A stretch of DNA of 64,000 nucleotides from Carex sylvatica (GCA_964058845.1 CAXKVR010000028.1:1-64000); one strand, 5' to 3'. Shown: positions 46,871 to 60,619, counted from the first letter of the stretch. Notes: generated from the letters alone by a model not told the origin. Program-made: numbers and translations.

Positions 46871-49814
46871 ATCCAGAGGTACGGCAATATACTGTGTCTA
46901 TTTACTATTTAATATATATAACATAAGACATGGATTTTTCGTATGCATTGCTAATAACATCCATTATTTTTGTCAAATTTCAATTAAATTAACAATAATT
47001 ATCTGGCATTTTATAATTGATGGTGCTAGAGATACATTATTTGTACCATATCAGATATAATAATCCCAAACCACATATATTTAGGTGGTCCTGCTGTCAA
47101 TTATAACTCTCAAAGCATTTCTCTGTCTTCGTCTAACAAACCTGTAAATCTCACAAGGAGAAACGAGTGAGAAATAATAAATTATTTTTTAGTGCTGATT
47201 GCCACTCAGATTATTGAATTCGAAGAAAATTCATATTTAATGAAATCACCACACGAGAAACTAACATTTATTAATGACAAATGCAAATGCTCAATTACAG
47301 TATTCGTCTGAACAACAAAAATTACATAAATAAATCAGAATTTCAAGAATCTTATCAGAATATATGGTTTGGGTCAAAATCTTTTAAACCATAATGTCTG
47401 GTAGCATTTGAGACCTAATATTTACAACCACTAAGTCTAGTAACGTTTGGTTTCTTAAGTTTACAAGTTCTAGTCTGGTAACATTGACAGATACCATAAC
47501 ATGTATATGTCGTGTCATGACTTATACTGCTCTAACTATCATGACAATTTGTTAATGGAAACTAATACAGAACCAATATTACAATAATGTTATTATCAGA
47601 AAGAAAATCAATGATAGGACAGTTACCATAGTTAATTAGTCTTACAGTCATAATAAACATTTATTCCATATCTCCTACCCAATCGGTATTGAGTTCAGTT
47701 GGAGCCATTCACCATATACGCATAAGGATTCTGGAGTAAAGTCTAGTAGCTAGCTAGACTTTACGATATATTAATCATTTTTCTCTACTATATGGAGGTT
47801 TAAGAATTATAATATTCAATATTCAATCAATTTAGTTATTGTAATCTCAATCAATCATTTGCAATAAGAATCATCAAACCGATAAACAATATCATCATGA
47901 CAGTCAACAAACTTACCTGCAATTCAATTTTAATTATATTGGGTTATGTATATGATGCAACAGTTCAATCAATGCAGTCAATCAAATATTCAATCAATGC
48001 AGTCATGAATCTCAGACTAATCCAAAAAAACAGTTCAATCAATGCAATCATGAATCTCAGACTAATCCAAAAAACAGTTCAATCAATGCAGTTAATCAAA
48101 TATTCAAAATGCACAACGAGTTATAATTTAATTCATAGTCATAAATTTCAGACTAATTCAATAATCTCGCACCTGATAATATAAGCAGGTAGAGCAGTAA
48201 CTCATTGCGTATAAGTTCTTGACAATCTCATTAAGTTTCACTTCGCGATATCGACACCAATAAAAGTATCACACAACCAACGATTAATTTCTAAACGCTA
48301 AAGCTCAATCAGCAAGCTCAGGGAAAAAAGACCCTTCTCATTTTCTTTGCAAAATAAAAAAAAATGAAAGAAATAAAGGAATGTTCCGGTAACAAACTAA
48401 TTAAGCAGTGAAAATAAGAGTAAGATAAACGGAGTAAAGAACCAGCAGCTCAGTCATTAGTTGTTCGAGTTCCCCATAATTGGAGCTACTATCAATTGCC
48501 ACGTATAGAGAGAGAAATAGAAGATAGATATTAAAAATCAGAAATAAAGTGATTAGTGAAAAATATCAGGAAAGTGAATAGAGCGAGAAACAGAGACAAA
48601 ACTGAGCGAGAAAGCGAAAGAAATAATGATGAAAGTAGATACTAACACGTGGATCTCAACTGTCATAGGTGGTCCATATATGAATAACATCTTTAATGAT
48701 ATGCACCTTTTATTAATTCATGTTTACATAAATTTATGATTCCTTAATTCCAACGAATCTATTATGTTAAATAAATTTCTGTACACGAGTGTATTAATTT
48801 ACAATATATATATATATATATATACACAATCCTTACTTTCATGATTTGTGACCTTTCTTTTAAATATTTTTATGAATTTTAGATTGACATGATCAGTTTT
48901 ATCCTTCTTGTCAGTAAATTGATTTAATTAAGTACCTTATCAATTAATACAAGAAATTTGATTTGATTATATTCTATCTTCATAAAAAATTTATTCAAGA
49001 CGTTTTGTATATGTATATTTATTTTATGGATGAATTTAAACTAACTTAATTATCTTATTAACATATTTAGTAAAATGATAATTTCACTTTAAATTTTACA
49101 TATTTTCTTGAAAAATATTTTCATACATTTTGTGTTTTACTTTCAATTATTTATTTCATATTCATATTTTGCTTAATGTTACATTATATTGGTGCATAAG
49201 ATGAACCGGAAGAGGAATGTTTTAGTGCCTTTTCTGAAATTATTGGAAATGAAAGGTTTTTTTTTACAATGTTTGTAATTCCCAAAAATAGACGGGCTGG
49301 ATTGTTACATCTTTTGGTGAGCCTGACTTTCCTGTATTGATGCTATATAAGCAAGCATAGCTATACTGGTATTAAATGATTACCCAATAATCTTTTAGGG
49401 ATTTTTACGATATATATATTGCGGGAACTTATATTCAGGTATAAATTAATAAATCGATGTAAAAAGGATTCTTTTATGATAAAGGAAACAGGTGGGGGTG
49501 TAATGCACCACCATCTTTTGTTTTTAAAAAAAAAAATTATAACGGGAATTTCGTTTCAAGTTTGTCCAAGCCATATTTGCTCTCTAATTGCAAGATCTGA
49601 CATCTAGAGCATATTATCAGGATTGATATTTATTGAGTTGACAAGGATATATATCAGTAAGTCTTCTCCGTGAACAGTAATGCTGAAAGCAATTCCTTTC
49701 ATCTTTATTTTATCAGTAAGTCTACTCTTGTCAGAATCAGCATTTTTTCTTGCTATTTAATGATTGGATGTATAATTTGGATTATTGCTTGAATGATGAG
49801 ACTATTAAAAATAA
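46871..49814. other. Spacer with a short tandem repeat, no gene recognised
   Basis: No exon-like sequence was found. Near 47955-48110 a unit of roughly 46 bases (CAGTTCAATCAATGCAGTCA...GAATCTCAGACTAATCC) repeats about three times. A TA microsatellite lies at 48803-48824. Confidence 0.5.
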
Positions 49815-50095
49815 GGGTTAATTTTCTATGTACTCTTCAGGACTTATTTAATTTTTTATTTACTCTGCACTCTTTGTTATATTCAATGTATCTCCTATCT
49901 CTTTCTATTTTATTTTTTTACCCATAAAATTAATTAGTCACATTTAAATGTTATTAAAATCTATTTTTTTCAATTATACCCTTGTCCTTACTTATAAATG
50001 TTTGTATGCTTTTACCGGCAACTTAAATATATAAACTTGTAGAAGCTCGAATTAATAAACTTGATAATGCCGTTAAGTTAACAATTGTTAGTAGC

Positions 50096-50316
50096 TGTTG
50101 TTTTTGAGATGCAGACTGAGGAGACTTGTTTTTGAAATTTTCTATTGTTATATTCAAAAGAGAGAGGGTTTTACCCTTTTATACATGCTCATTTCTAACT
50201 TACCTTGGTACTCAGAAATGGTACCTAACAGTACAATTATTTAATTTTTCTAATTACACTTTAGTCCTTTTTCTTATTTTACATTTCTACCCTTCTATTT
50301 ATAATTATTCTCAACA
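50096..50316 (-). repeat. Copia 3' LTR, 221 bp
   Basis: It starts TGTTGAGAATAATTATAAAT on the minus strand and ends ACAACA. A TATAAAAGGG box (minus strand, near 50180) fits an LTR promoter. Confidence 0.85.
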
Positions 50317-50329
50317 CTCCCCCTCAAGC

Positions 50330-53300
50330 TAGGATTATAAATATCGAGTAATCCTAGCTTGCTTGTGATTTCTTCAAACGGTTTTGGATCCAATCCTTTT
50401 GTGAACACATCCGCTAGTTGATCTCCACTTCCAACAAACGGTGTTTCTATTTTCTTGGCTTGGACCTTCTCTCTAATAAAATGACAATCTACTTCTATGT
50501 GTTTAGTCCGTTCGTGAAATACGGGATTTTGAGCAATGTGACGTGCCGAATTGTTGTCACAATACATTCTCATGGGTTGATCCAAGTTGATTCCCATATA
50601 TTTAAGCAATTGTTTGAGCCATATCATTTCGCTTGCGGTTGATGCCATGACTCGATACTCCGCTTCTGCGCTTGATCGTGCCACGACACTTTGCTTCTTG
50701 CTTTTCCATGTGACTAAATTTCCTCCTACAAATGTGCAAAAACCGGTGGTAGATTTTCTATCAAAGCTACCGGCCCAATCTACATCAGAATAGCCACATA
50801 TTGCATTAGAGTTATTATTCTTCATCCATATGCCCTTTCCGGGATTACCTTTTAAATATCTCAAAAGTCTATTTACGGCATCTAAGTGTGGTGTTCTTGG
50901 TGAATGCATAAACTTACTAATTTGGCTTACGAAAAATAAAATATCCGAACAGGTTACCATGAGGTAAATTAATTTTCCTACAAGTTTTTAAAATTGGTTT
51001 ATATCTTCTAAAGGTTCACCATCTTCGGTATTTAGTTTATACTTACTATCTATTGGTGTAGAGGCTGGTTTACAACCTAATTTATCGGTTTCTTTTAATA
51101 AGTCTAAAGTATATTTTCTTTGTGAAATTAATAGACCTTTGTTGAAAAAAGCTACTTCTATTCCTAGAAAATATTTTAAATATCCTAAATCTTTAATGTC
51201 AAAATTTTCTTTTAATTGAGATTTAATTTTTCTAATTTCTTCTAAATTATTTCCGGTGATTATTAAATCATCTACATATACTAGCACAACAGTTGTATTA
51301 TTTCCTTTATTTTTTGCAAACAATGAATAGTCGGCATTGCTAATTTTAAAATTGCAAGAAATTAAATATGAGCTAAGTTTGTCATACCATGCTCGTGGAG
51401 ATTGCTTCAATCCATAGATTGATTTGTTTAATCTACAAATAAGATTAGTATTTTTTTTCTTTTACATGACCAGGTGGTAGAGTCATATAAATCTCTTCCT
51501 GAAGTGTTTCTTCAAGAAATGCATTTTTAACGTCCATTTGGTATAGGTTCCATCCATTATTTACTGCCATGAAAAATAAGACCCTAACAGTATTCATTTT
51601 TGCAACCGGTGCAAAAGTTTCACTGTAATCTATACCGTAGGTTTGTGTAAATTCTTTGGCCACTAACATTGCCTTATACCGTTCTATGGTACCATCACAA
51701 TTATATTTAATCTTATAAATCCATTTGCACCCAACGAGTTTTTTATTTTTTGGTAATGGAACAATTACGCATGTTTCTTTTTTTCTAGAGTTTTTTTCCA
51801 AGTTGATTTTTGAATGGCTTCTTGGTAATTTTTGGTTCTACTTCCTTTTCTATGGTAGCAAAGAAAGTTTGGTATGAAGGCGAAATTTTATTATATGAAA
51901 CAAAATTTTGTATGGGATATTGAACGATATAGGTTACATAATCTCTAAGTCTAGTAGACAGTTGTGATATTGTAGTTGTTTGTCTATGTCTCGAATTACT
52001 TTCTACTTCGGTTTCACTTGCATCATTTTTATTTTCATCTATTTCTTCTTCATGATCACTTGTATCATTTTCATTTTGAACTAAGTCTTGGTTTTCAAAG
52101 TAGGATATCATGGGGTTAATTCTTTTATTTTGACAAGGTACTTGAATTTCTCCTCCTTTTTTTGAAATACGGTTCATTTAAAAAAAAATACAATATTTTT
52201 AGAAATAAATAATTTTTTATTAATAGGATCATAATATTTGTATTCTTTTTTAAAAGATGAATATCCTAAGAAAATAGTTTTTGTTGATACAAAATCTAGT
52301 TTGTCTTTTCTTTTAATATGCACAAAACTTGTGCATCCAAATATTTTGAAGTAATCAAAAGTAATTTTTGTTGGTAGAGAATTTCTAGTGAGATTTTATT
52401 TTCTAGCCTTGAACTTAGTAATATATTAATCAAATGTGTAGCACAAAGTTTGGCATCTGACCAATATATTTTAGGGACATTACTTTGAAACATTAACGTT
52501 CGTGTCATTTCTAATAAGTGCCTATTTTTCCTTTCTGACACTCCATTTTGCTCGGGTGTATTAATACAAGTTGTTTGACATATAATTCCTTTTTCTTTAA
52601 AGAAATTTACAAAAAATTTGTTTATAAATTTTGTCCCATTATCCGATTTAAATATTTTTAGTTTGGCATTAAATTGATTTTCTATAAGATAAAAAAATTC
52701 TTTGAAATTGTTAAAAACTTCATCTTTTGATTTGAGTAAATATAACCAAGTAGTTCTTGAAAAGTCGTCAATAAAAGTAGCAAAATATTTGAATTCATTA
52801 TACGATTCAATTTAGGCCGGTCCCCATACATCCGAATGGATCAAATCAAACATAGATTTACTTTTACTAATAGAATTAAGGAAATGAAGTTTTGTTTGTT
52901 TTGCTAACTTGCAAACTTCACAATTAGTACAATTTGAGCTTTTACAATTCAAAATAAAATTTAAAATCTTGTTGGAGGGATGCCCAAATCTTCTATGCCA
53001 AAGACTAGTGTCGATGGATTTAGTGGAAGCACAAAGATAATTTTTTTGGTTTGAAAAATAATGTCCATTTTTAAGAAATCCTTCACCAATCTTCGTCTCG
53101 GTTTTTCAGTCCTGAAATACAATATTTTTGCAAGAAAAAATTACATCACAATTTAATTCTTGTGTTAATTTTTGTACCGAAAGTAGATTTATAGGAAAAG
53201 TTTTCAAATATAATACATTAAATATTTTTTTATTAAAAAACATAGTTTCACCTATTCCGTTTATTTTAGCCTTCATACCATTGGCCACCAAGTCAAATTG

Positions 53301-53808
53301 GTTATTTTTTGTCATGTCTAAATTTGTTAGCAACTTTTGGTTACCAAACATATGATCAGTGCCTCCACTGTCAATAATTATTTTATCTAGCAAAATTAAA
53401 TCTTTTGATTGTGAAGAAATACCAGAAAATGAAGGGTTTTATTTTGCCAGCAACACAGACATCTGCTGGAGAAGTGATTTCAATTGATCACAAGGAGCTT
53501 CTGACCCATTTTCACTTGAATTTGACCCGCCAGTGAAAAAACCAATGCCAGCGCCAGACTCAATCGGACCTGTTAAAATCCATCTTTCTGTCGAACCCGT
53601 TAAGAAGGAATTGGATCCAGATTGTGCAGCGTACCCTTCACGCGAGTTTCCTCCACGCGACTTCTCTGCCCTTTTCATTCCAGTCAAATCTTCCTCCAGC
53701 GCCTCTTCCATTCCATATTTCCATTGTTTCAGTTTTAGATGGGGATGGAGGAATCATCAAGTCTCGTGTGTATGCCCCTCTTTCTTGCAGTTTGAACATT
53801 TCTCAATT
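50330..53808 (-). pseudogene. Copia gag-pol pseudogene
   Basis: Domains in transcript order: nucleocapsid zinc knuckle (CSNCKKEGHTH, with stops where the last Cys should be, near 53765); protease IIIDSGGTDHMF (53390 region); integrase zinc finger LWHRRFGHPSNKI with CTNCEVCK, core HSDVWGP and KSDNGTKF, and EQNGVSERKNRHLLEMTRTL; reverse transcriptase WIYKIKYNCDGTIERYKA, FAPVAK, YQMDVKNAFL and the active-site YVDDLIITGNN; RNase H YSDVDWAGS, SSAEAEYR and DQLADVFTKGLD. Stops and frameshifts separate at least seven open segments. Order (integrase before RT) identifies Copia. Only the gag N-terminus is missing. Confidence 0.93.
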
Positions 53809-54124
53809 TCTCCTCTATTTTTAATTATTCTCAACAGTAGTTTGAATAAACTTGTAGGCACTTTATCATTGAATAAATTTGCTGGTACCAATTCGTGAGT
53901 GGAATTTGATTGATATATATTGATGCCATATGAAACTTCACAATTAACAAAAAAAAAAACTATTTCACAGTATACAAAATATTTTAAATTAGAGGTGCAG
54001 TACTAGTAGATTATCATGTGAGCACAAAAATGAATAAATAATTGTTGTACATAATTACCTTTATAGATATTTTAATTCCCTGAATAATGGTATTACATGT
54101 GAAAACATTAAACACCCCTTAGAT

Positions 54125-54420
54125 TGACTGATCGTGTCATGGCTCCTCCAAATCGACGGCCTGCATCTACGAATTATGCAAATGAGTGCTCCGTGCCAGA
54201 TTAAGCCACTTTGAGGGGCTTACACAGAAACAGTAGCTGAACACTGCCTCCCTGATCAAGCCTTTCATAACAAGAAATAGAGAAGAGCAAGAGCGAAAGA
54301 GAATAACAAATGGGCCCATCTTTGGTTATCAGGATCAATCGTCTCACCCGAGCAAGACAACTGATCAAGTGCCGCCCGAGATAGACGGTATGATGAATGG
54401 TACCCCTCTAAAGCTGCGAG
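54125..54420. other. GC-richer island inside the TIR element
   Basis: This is about half GC, unlike the AT-rich arms on both sides. It contains a short frame from ATGGCTCCTCCAAATCGACG that stops after 16 residues. It may be a captured host fragment, but no family was recognised. Confidence 0.35.
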
Positions 54421-54656
54421 TAATTAACTCTATGTACAATAATTTTATATATTTAGGTTGCCGGTGAAAATATACAGACATTTACAAGTAAAGAAATGGT
54501 ATAATTGGAAAAGATAAATCTTAATAATATTTAAATGTGAATAATAAACTTTATAGGTAAAAAAAAAAGAGTTAAGAGATATATTGAATATAACAATGAG
54601 TGTAGGGATAAATAAAAAATTAAAGAAGTCTTTGAGGACACATAAAAAATTAACCC

Positions 54657-55640
54657 TAAAAAAGAGGACCAACAAAATCAAGGAGGCTTTAGCTGATGGG
54701 ATACGAGTAGATCCGATGGGCATTGGACCTACTTTTAGGTTCAATTAACTCTATCACCGTACAATTGGCATTAAGATCTGTGCACACCAAAATTGATAAA
54801 AACTCATACGGATTTTAATAGAAGCACACGATTCTTGATGGAATTGGATGGCCAGATCACCCATCGAACCAAAGTAGGTGCAATGGGCATCGGACCTACT
54901 CCAAAGTGTTAGCTGATCGCTACTATCAGTCTTCTAAAAAATAAAAAATAAAAAATAAAAAATATCGAGGCATATAGAAGGAAAGGAAAGATAGATAATG
55001 AATGTTTTCAATTCTTTTTTCTAGCCATCAAGATATTTTCTAGCCATTAGAAACACAATTGGAAGCAAATTTCTTTAAATGTTTTGTCTTCATTTGTGTT
55101 AGTATGGTTCAAGATGATGTTAATAAATGACACATAAATTGTTCCATATGCTTTATGCAACAAAAAACTTTTTGTCACAATCATACATGGTGCCTCAATT
55201 ATGAATATTTAGTAACATCATCTTGATCATAACTTTAAGGCGATTGTTTAACTGAACATGCGCGCGTGTTATTATCCGATGAAAGAATTTACAATCTATC
55301 ATTATAATGTGTGTGGTATCCAAAAATAAAGGAGATAAAGGTGGAGTGAATATATTCTAATTATTTTTAATATTAAGATCAAGCATCAGTACCAGCACAC
55401 ATATATGGTACAAGGGAAAATCCAACATTATTCCTTCCCTATTTTGAAAATTCGCAAGGACAATTTGCATTTCAATAAATTATCTAGATATGGAGCATCT
55501 ATGGATGCATATATGAATTCATAATTAGCAATTTGTGGTCGTTCTATTCTTTTTCCAGTGTATCCAATATATATTATGTATTCAAGATCAACCCTAAATT
55601 TTGCAGACTTCAAGCAATCTCTTTACGGGACATGATCACA
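54657..55640. other. Spacer, no gene recognised
   Basis: ATGGGCATTGGACCTACT (about 54715) and ATGGGCATCGGACCTACT (about 54883) form a direct repeat. A TAAAAAA run of about five units lies near 54935. Nothing else stands out. Confidence 0.45.
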
Positions 55641-55649
55641 CGATAGCTT

Positions 55650-56380
55650 AGGGTATTCTCATTTTCGAATCAAGAAATACCGGAATTCACTGATCAAGAG
55701 GACCACCTAGTTTGGTACTGGAGTAGAGATGGTTTCTATTCTTCTAACTCGGTTTACAAGGTAATGTCAACATGGGGTTTAATTAGATGGAGATACAAGG
55801 ATATTTGGTGATCCTATGCACCACCAAAGTTAAATTTTTTATTTTTTTGTGCCTTCATCAGAAAATTTTGACCCATGATATAATGCATACAAGAGGTATG
55901 AATTGCCAACTTGAGTGTGCAGTATGTCGAGAGTACCCCCTAGAAACAGCATTTCATGTTCTGTTCCAGTGCCGGTACGTATCACGAGTTTGGAAATGTA
56001 TGGGACTAATCATTACTCGTGCGGATTCGATGCTTGAAACATGGGATAAATCATGGCGCAGATATAAGCGAGTTGTGAAAGAGAGTAAGAGGATCTGGTC
56101 AACGCGATTTATGATGGTAATATGGAATATTTGGAAGCAACGGAACGAGACCATATTCCGAGGGAAGAGAATGCATCCACTGGTACTGGCAGACAGAATC
56201 CGAGAAGAGACTGAGTTGTGGCTATCCTGTTATAGACGAGGCAGTGCTCAAGGAGTTGGTCGGAGGCATACTGGAATGGACAATACTGTGTAGTTTGTTT
56301 GGAGTTTTTGGAGTTTTTAGTTGGTGTTGTAATTTTAAACACATCTTAATTCTTGTAATTTGGTAGCTGCTACCAATGTT
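55650..56380 (+). mobile_element. LINE fragment (zf-RVT region)
   Basis: From about 55690 the text encodes DHLVWYWSRDGFYSSNSVYK, a standard LINE polymerase linker. After frame breaks, ILTHDIMHTRGMNCQLECAV with CAVCREYPLETAFHVLFQCR and the Trp-rich VIWNIWKQRNETIFRG follow, ending in a stop at 56291-56293. This is the zinc-binding C-terminal part of plant LINE polymerases. No catalytic domain is present. A T-rich run follows at 56385. Confidence 0.85.
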
Positions 56381-56399
56381 TCAATTTTTTTTTTTTTTT

Positions 56400-58830
56400 T
56401 TTTCAGAATTAACAAAACGATTCAATTTTAAGTTGCAAATATGAATGTGTTTAAACTCGATTTCATGAATTGAACGATTAGTGGACAGGCACATTAAAAA
56501 ATAATGAATGTTTTGATCGATAAAGAAATAATACTATTCGGATTAGTGTATAAAAATAATGAGATAAAAATGAATTAATGAAAATTCAAATTGTGTGAAT
56601 ATATATAAACTTAATAATTTTTAAAAATGTGTAAATATTATTAGATTAATTTTTTCAAAATAATATTAGTTTAAGAAGATACTAATTCACTATCCATATA
56701 AAATATCGAGTTGATAAACACTCTTTTATAAATTTAAAAGATGTTTACAATACTATTTCAAAGATGTTGAAAATTGAAATATGTAAATTTAAAATCCGGA
56801 CGAAATTTTTTATGAACATTAAAATGGATATTGGAAGGCTAGATTTTCATATTTCTATTTCAGAAAAATACTATTTCAAAGAGAGAGAAAAATATAAATT
56901 ACAATTATATAGAAATAATATAATTTTTTTTCCCGAATTAATACTATCCTCACGTTACATTCAAACATATGCACAGTTAGAATATGCACAAGCGATTAGT
57001 GAGAATCAATTCATCAGTTCAAGTGATAAGAGAATTTATTGTGTTGGGTCCTACTCCTTGGGTCCTAGGGAGTAGAGAATCAATTAAATTTTAATAATTT
57101 AATTAATTTTTTCTCTTTAAGGTGGGATCCACTTCAAGGCACATGGTTCCAGTGAGTTGACACTTGATTGGACGACATATTTTACACTGTTATTATTATC
57201 TGAAAATAAGCTTTTTTTTGTCCGATTTAGTAATAATTATTAATTACTAATAACCGATTTATGTTTTTATATAGTGATGATAAGGAAAAGTTATCTAAAA
57301 TATAAGTAGTTATCAAATAAATTATACATTATATAGTAAGAATTAATTTTGTGAAATTATGAGAATCAATATTTTGTCTAGTGTCAAAGACGATACCAAG
57401 ACGATACCCTATGTGTAGAATGTCATAGGTTCGAAATTTGAATAGATAAATTCTTTACGAATATTAAATAGTTGGGTGACTTAATCTACAATATATACTC
57501 AAACTTTTTATTGTTGTTGTTAACTTTTATTAAATATAATGAAATTAATAATTATGTGAAAGAGGTCCAATTAGCTTATTTCTTCTCGTCTGAACTACCA
57601 TCTATTACAAATGGCACAATTTAAAACAGAGGTTTGCAATTGATTCTATTATTAAAAAAAATAACATAATTTAGACAAAGATTACACTGAAACTAAATTT
57701 AAGTATTCGAGATTGACGAAATTTAAATCTTTTGTAACGTTGTTATTCCAAATAGAATACCTCTCTCTCAAAACAGGGTTTTTTCTCTCTCTCTCTTTCT
57801 AAAAACAGGATCATGTTATTCCAGCAGATTTGGATTCGTGAACTACTAGTTATATTGAGAGAGACTTAAAGAGTCAAGAATAAAAAAAAATAACATGTAG
57901 ATTTTAGTTCTGATAGTAACAAATAAAGATTGACAAAATGATAACTTTACAGAAAAGAAAACACAATAAAGAGACATGATGATAGTAAAGAATAATGAAT
58001 ATTAATTTGAATTTCAATAAGTTTTAGTTTAGTTTAGATTGAGGATTTAGACCATCGCATTAATCTCCATCTACTCGCTCATTTTGACCATAACAAAATT
58101 TTGTTAGATTGTCAATATTGTAAAAAAAAAAAATTAATATCGTATGACTTAAAAAATCATAAAATAATTTGTCCCAAAAAGGCTACAACAACCTCTTGTA
58201 GATATTCAGATCAGACGAAAAGCTTTATGGAATCAGATTAGATCCGCACAGTTCAATTTAATTAAGTTTGTATGAATCTTAAAATAAATCACTATATTTC
58301 AAATAGACTCTGATTTTTTTTTTTTTACTTAGCTTTGATTAAATAAAATAAGGCATATTTAATCACCAATGCCCATATGATGGTCCATATCAGTCACAAT
58401 GTAACATGAAAATGAGTTCAGTTTAAAAATTACTAAATGAAATGAATGAATTATGAACTAACATAACATAGAAGCTAACTTTTACATGAGAGGTTTCAGG
58501 TTCGAAACTAAAAAAAAAAATTATTGTAAATATTAAATAGTTTGATCTCCAACTTTTACTTAAAAAAAAAAGCGAGATCTATGTCTGCTTTCAAAGTGTT
58601 CTACCAAAAAAAATTTGAGCAGCCAAAGAGAGAAACCAGAAATTTTTTTATTCAGGTAATTACAAATAATTTATAAGTCAATTGATTTCTTATTTATATA
58701 CATATAAGTTTTAATAACCAAACTTAATAAGTTCATTGGTTAATTATATAAAAGATATTTCTATACTACATTTAATTCTGATGGTATATAATTACATATA
58801 TTTAAGAAGATACGGGATCCAATTACATTA
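56400..58830. other. Intergenic, no gene recognised
   Basis: AT-rich spacer with poly-A/T runs. No exon-like sequence or clear element boundaries. Confidence 0.45.
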
Positions 58831-59209
58831 TTTTATAGTAACACATCTTGACACGATATGTTTATATGTCATTTTTGTAGTTTTAAAATTCAAATAGTCA
58901 ATCTGAACCGTTCAACATAATCTCCATATTAAAATGTGCTTGGAGACTAAATTTTACATTTTCTTAGATTTATTTATTATTTATTAAGATGTGTACAAAA
59001 TTGTTATTTACAAAAAATTCTGGACAATTAAAAGTAACAGTTTTCAAAATTTCTAAAGAATAGTAACTAATTTCTAGAAAATATAAAATTTGGTCTCCAA
59101 GCATATTTTAATATGGAGATCATGTTGAATAGTTCGGATCGACTATTTGAATATTAAAATTACAAAAATAACTTATAAATATATGATATTAAGATGTGTC
59201 ACCATAAAA
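58831..59209. repeat. Foldback element, family A
   Basis: Outer arms TTTTATAGTAACACATCTTG and AAGATGTGTCACCATAAAA are inverted. The core GCTTGGAGACTAAATTTTAC and its mirror AAAATTTGGTCTCCAAGCAT are present. Confidence 0.8.
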
Positions 59210-59451
59210 TGATATAATTGAATTTCTTCTCCTATGAGAAACTATCACTTAAATTAATAATTATAATTGTAGGTGCATTTTCGATTATCTCGATAGAACG
59301 TGTATAAAAGTTAGCTTGATTTATAAGATGTTCAGCCTTCCAACAGTAAAATTTTAATAACTTTATAATGAATAATAATTCAAAATAACTCAAACTTGAC
59401 ACACGCCATATTTATACAATTGAGAACATATTAATAGCTGAGTGAGGCCAT

Positions 59452-60250
59452 GGTATTATGTATAGTGTGAATTAGTCTGTATTCAATATTTTTGTTTTCA
59501 AAATTTAAATTGCCGATTTAAACTATTAAATATAATCTTCAAATAAAATTGTACTTGACTAAATTTTCAATGTTTTTACAATTTTTTATATATATTTTTT
59601 TAGAAAGAGGCTTCAAATGCCTTCATTTTATATGCCTCCGTCATGCATACCTCTATCTTTAAAATGTTAATAAATTAAAATTTAAAAACATAAACGTCAA
59701 TATAAAATCGTTAGATGTAATCTATGTTATTTTATCTCTGTGCTCATAAATAATTATCACATTTCAATTTTTTTATATATAAATCAATAAGTTGAAAAAT
59801 CAACATCTAAAAAATATCAATATTAGTACATTTTTACAATCTCTTGATGACAAACAAACCAAAGTTGAAATGTCATAATTTTTTACGTGTGTATAAATAA
59901 AATAATATAGATCATATTCAATGGTTTTATTTTGAGTTTAATAAGTTTTTAAAAAAGAAGGCATGATTGAGATAATGGAAGCATTTGAACCCTTTTTTTT
60001 TTAAAAAAATACGTAAAATATCACTACTTTTGAATAGTCTAATTTTTTTAAATTAAGAGGTTTTCTATCAATTTAAAAAATAGTGAAAAATTCTAAAAAA
60101 TATAAAATTTATTCTGCAAGTATACTTTTATACAGAAATTATGTTGAACGGTTCAAATCGATTATTTTGACTTTAAAAAGGAAGATATTTATTCAATACA
60201 GACTACTGTAATACGCACTATGTATACTGTATAGTGCCATAGGCTCACTC
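59452..60250. repeat. Foldback family A with a nested MITE
   Basis: Outer arms TATTATGTATAGTGTGAATT... and ...AATACGCACTATGTATACTG are inverted. Degenerate family A cores follow (CTTGACTAAATTTTCAATG, AAATTTATTCTGCAAGTATA). The middle is filled by the 59604-59995 element. Confidence 0.65.
59604..59995. mobile_element. MITE nested in a family A foldback, about 390 bp
   Basis: Terminal repeats AAAGAGGCTTCAAATGC and, read inward from the right, AAAGGGTTCAAATGC. The interior is AT-rich and non-coding. Confidence 0.65.
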
Positions 60251-60619
60251 TTTTGAACATATATATCATAACAATTAAATATATATATATAAAGTAATTG
60301 TACGTTTATATTAAAAATTTAAAATGTAGAACACACAAGTAACACAAAATATATAGTGAAACATCAAGTAGCTTTCCGACAAAGAAGACAACAAATGTCC
60401 GAAGACTTCACTATTTTCTTCGAAAAAGGTAGAAAATGAATGGACCATGGACTCCTGGAAAAGTTCAAAAACCCTAACTACTGGATCATAATCATTTTGG
60501 ACCTAATTGGAATGCATCCAAGCCGATGCTTTTGTTCGGTGAAGTGTACTGTTGTTTGTTGACTCAAAAATAAATTAGTCGTCGGTTTATTATGTCGTAT
60601 GTTTCCTTCATTTTTTTTA

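Larger units (their letters stand above)
50096..53836 (-). mobile_element. Copia retrotransposon, 5' deleted
   Basis: The element reads on the minus strand. Its plus-strand ends are TGTTG (50096) and CAACA (53836), flanked by GTAGC (50091-50095) and GTAGT (53837-53841). The 3' LTR is complete at 50096-50316, preceded on the minus strand by the polypurine tract GAGGGGGAG. At the other end only about 23 bases of LTR remain (53814-53836), joined directly to the gag nucleocapsid region. Primer-binding site and most of gag are gone. Confidence 0.88.
49815..54656. mobile_element. TIR element (MULE-like), host of a Copia insertion
   Basis: Inverted arms of about 210 bases: 49815-50033 (GGGTTAATTTTCTATGTACT ... 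ACCGGCAACTTAAATATATA) and 54446-54656 (TATATATTTAGGTTGCCGGT ... CATAAAAAATTAACCC). Flanking 9-mers TAAAAATAA and TAAAAAAGA agree at seven positions, in line with a Mutator-type target duplication. Without the Copia insertion it would be about 1.1 kb. No transposase. Confidence 0.7.

Noticed and set aside
53533..53898. 121-codon plus-strand frame
   Set aside because: It is antisense to the Copia gag-protease region.
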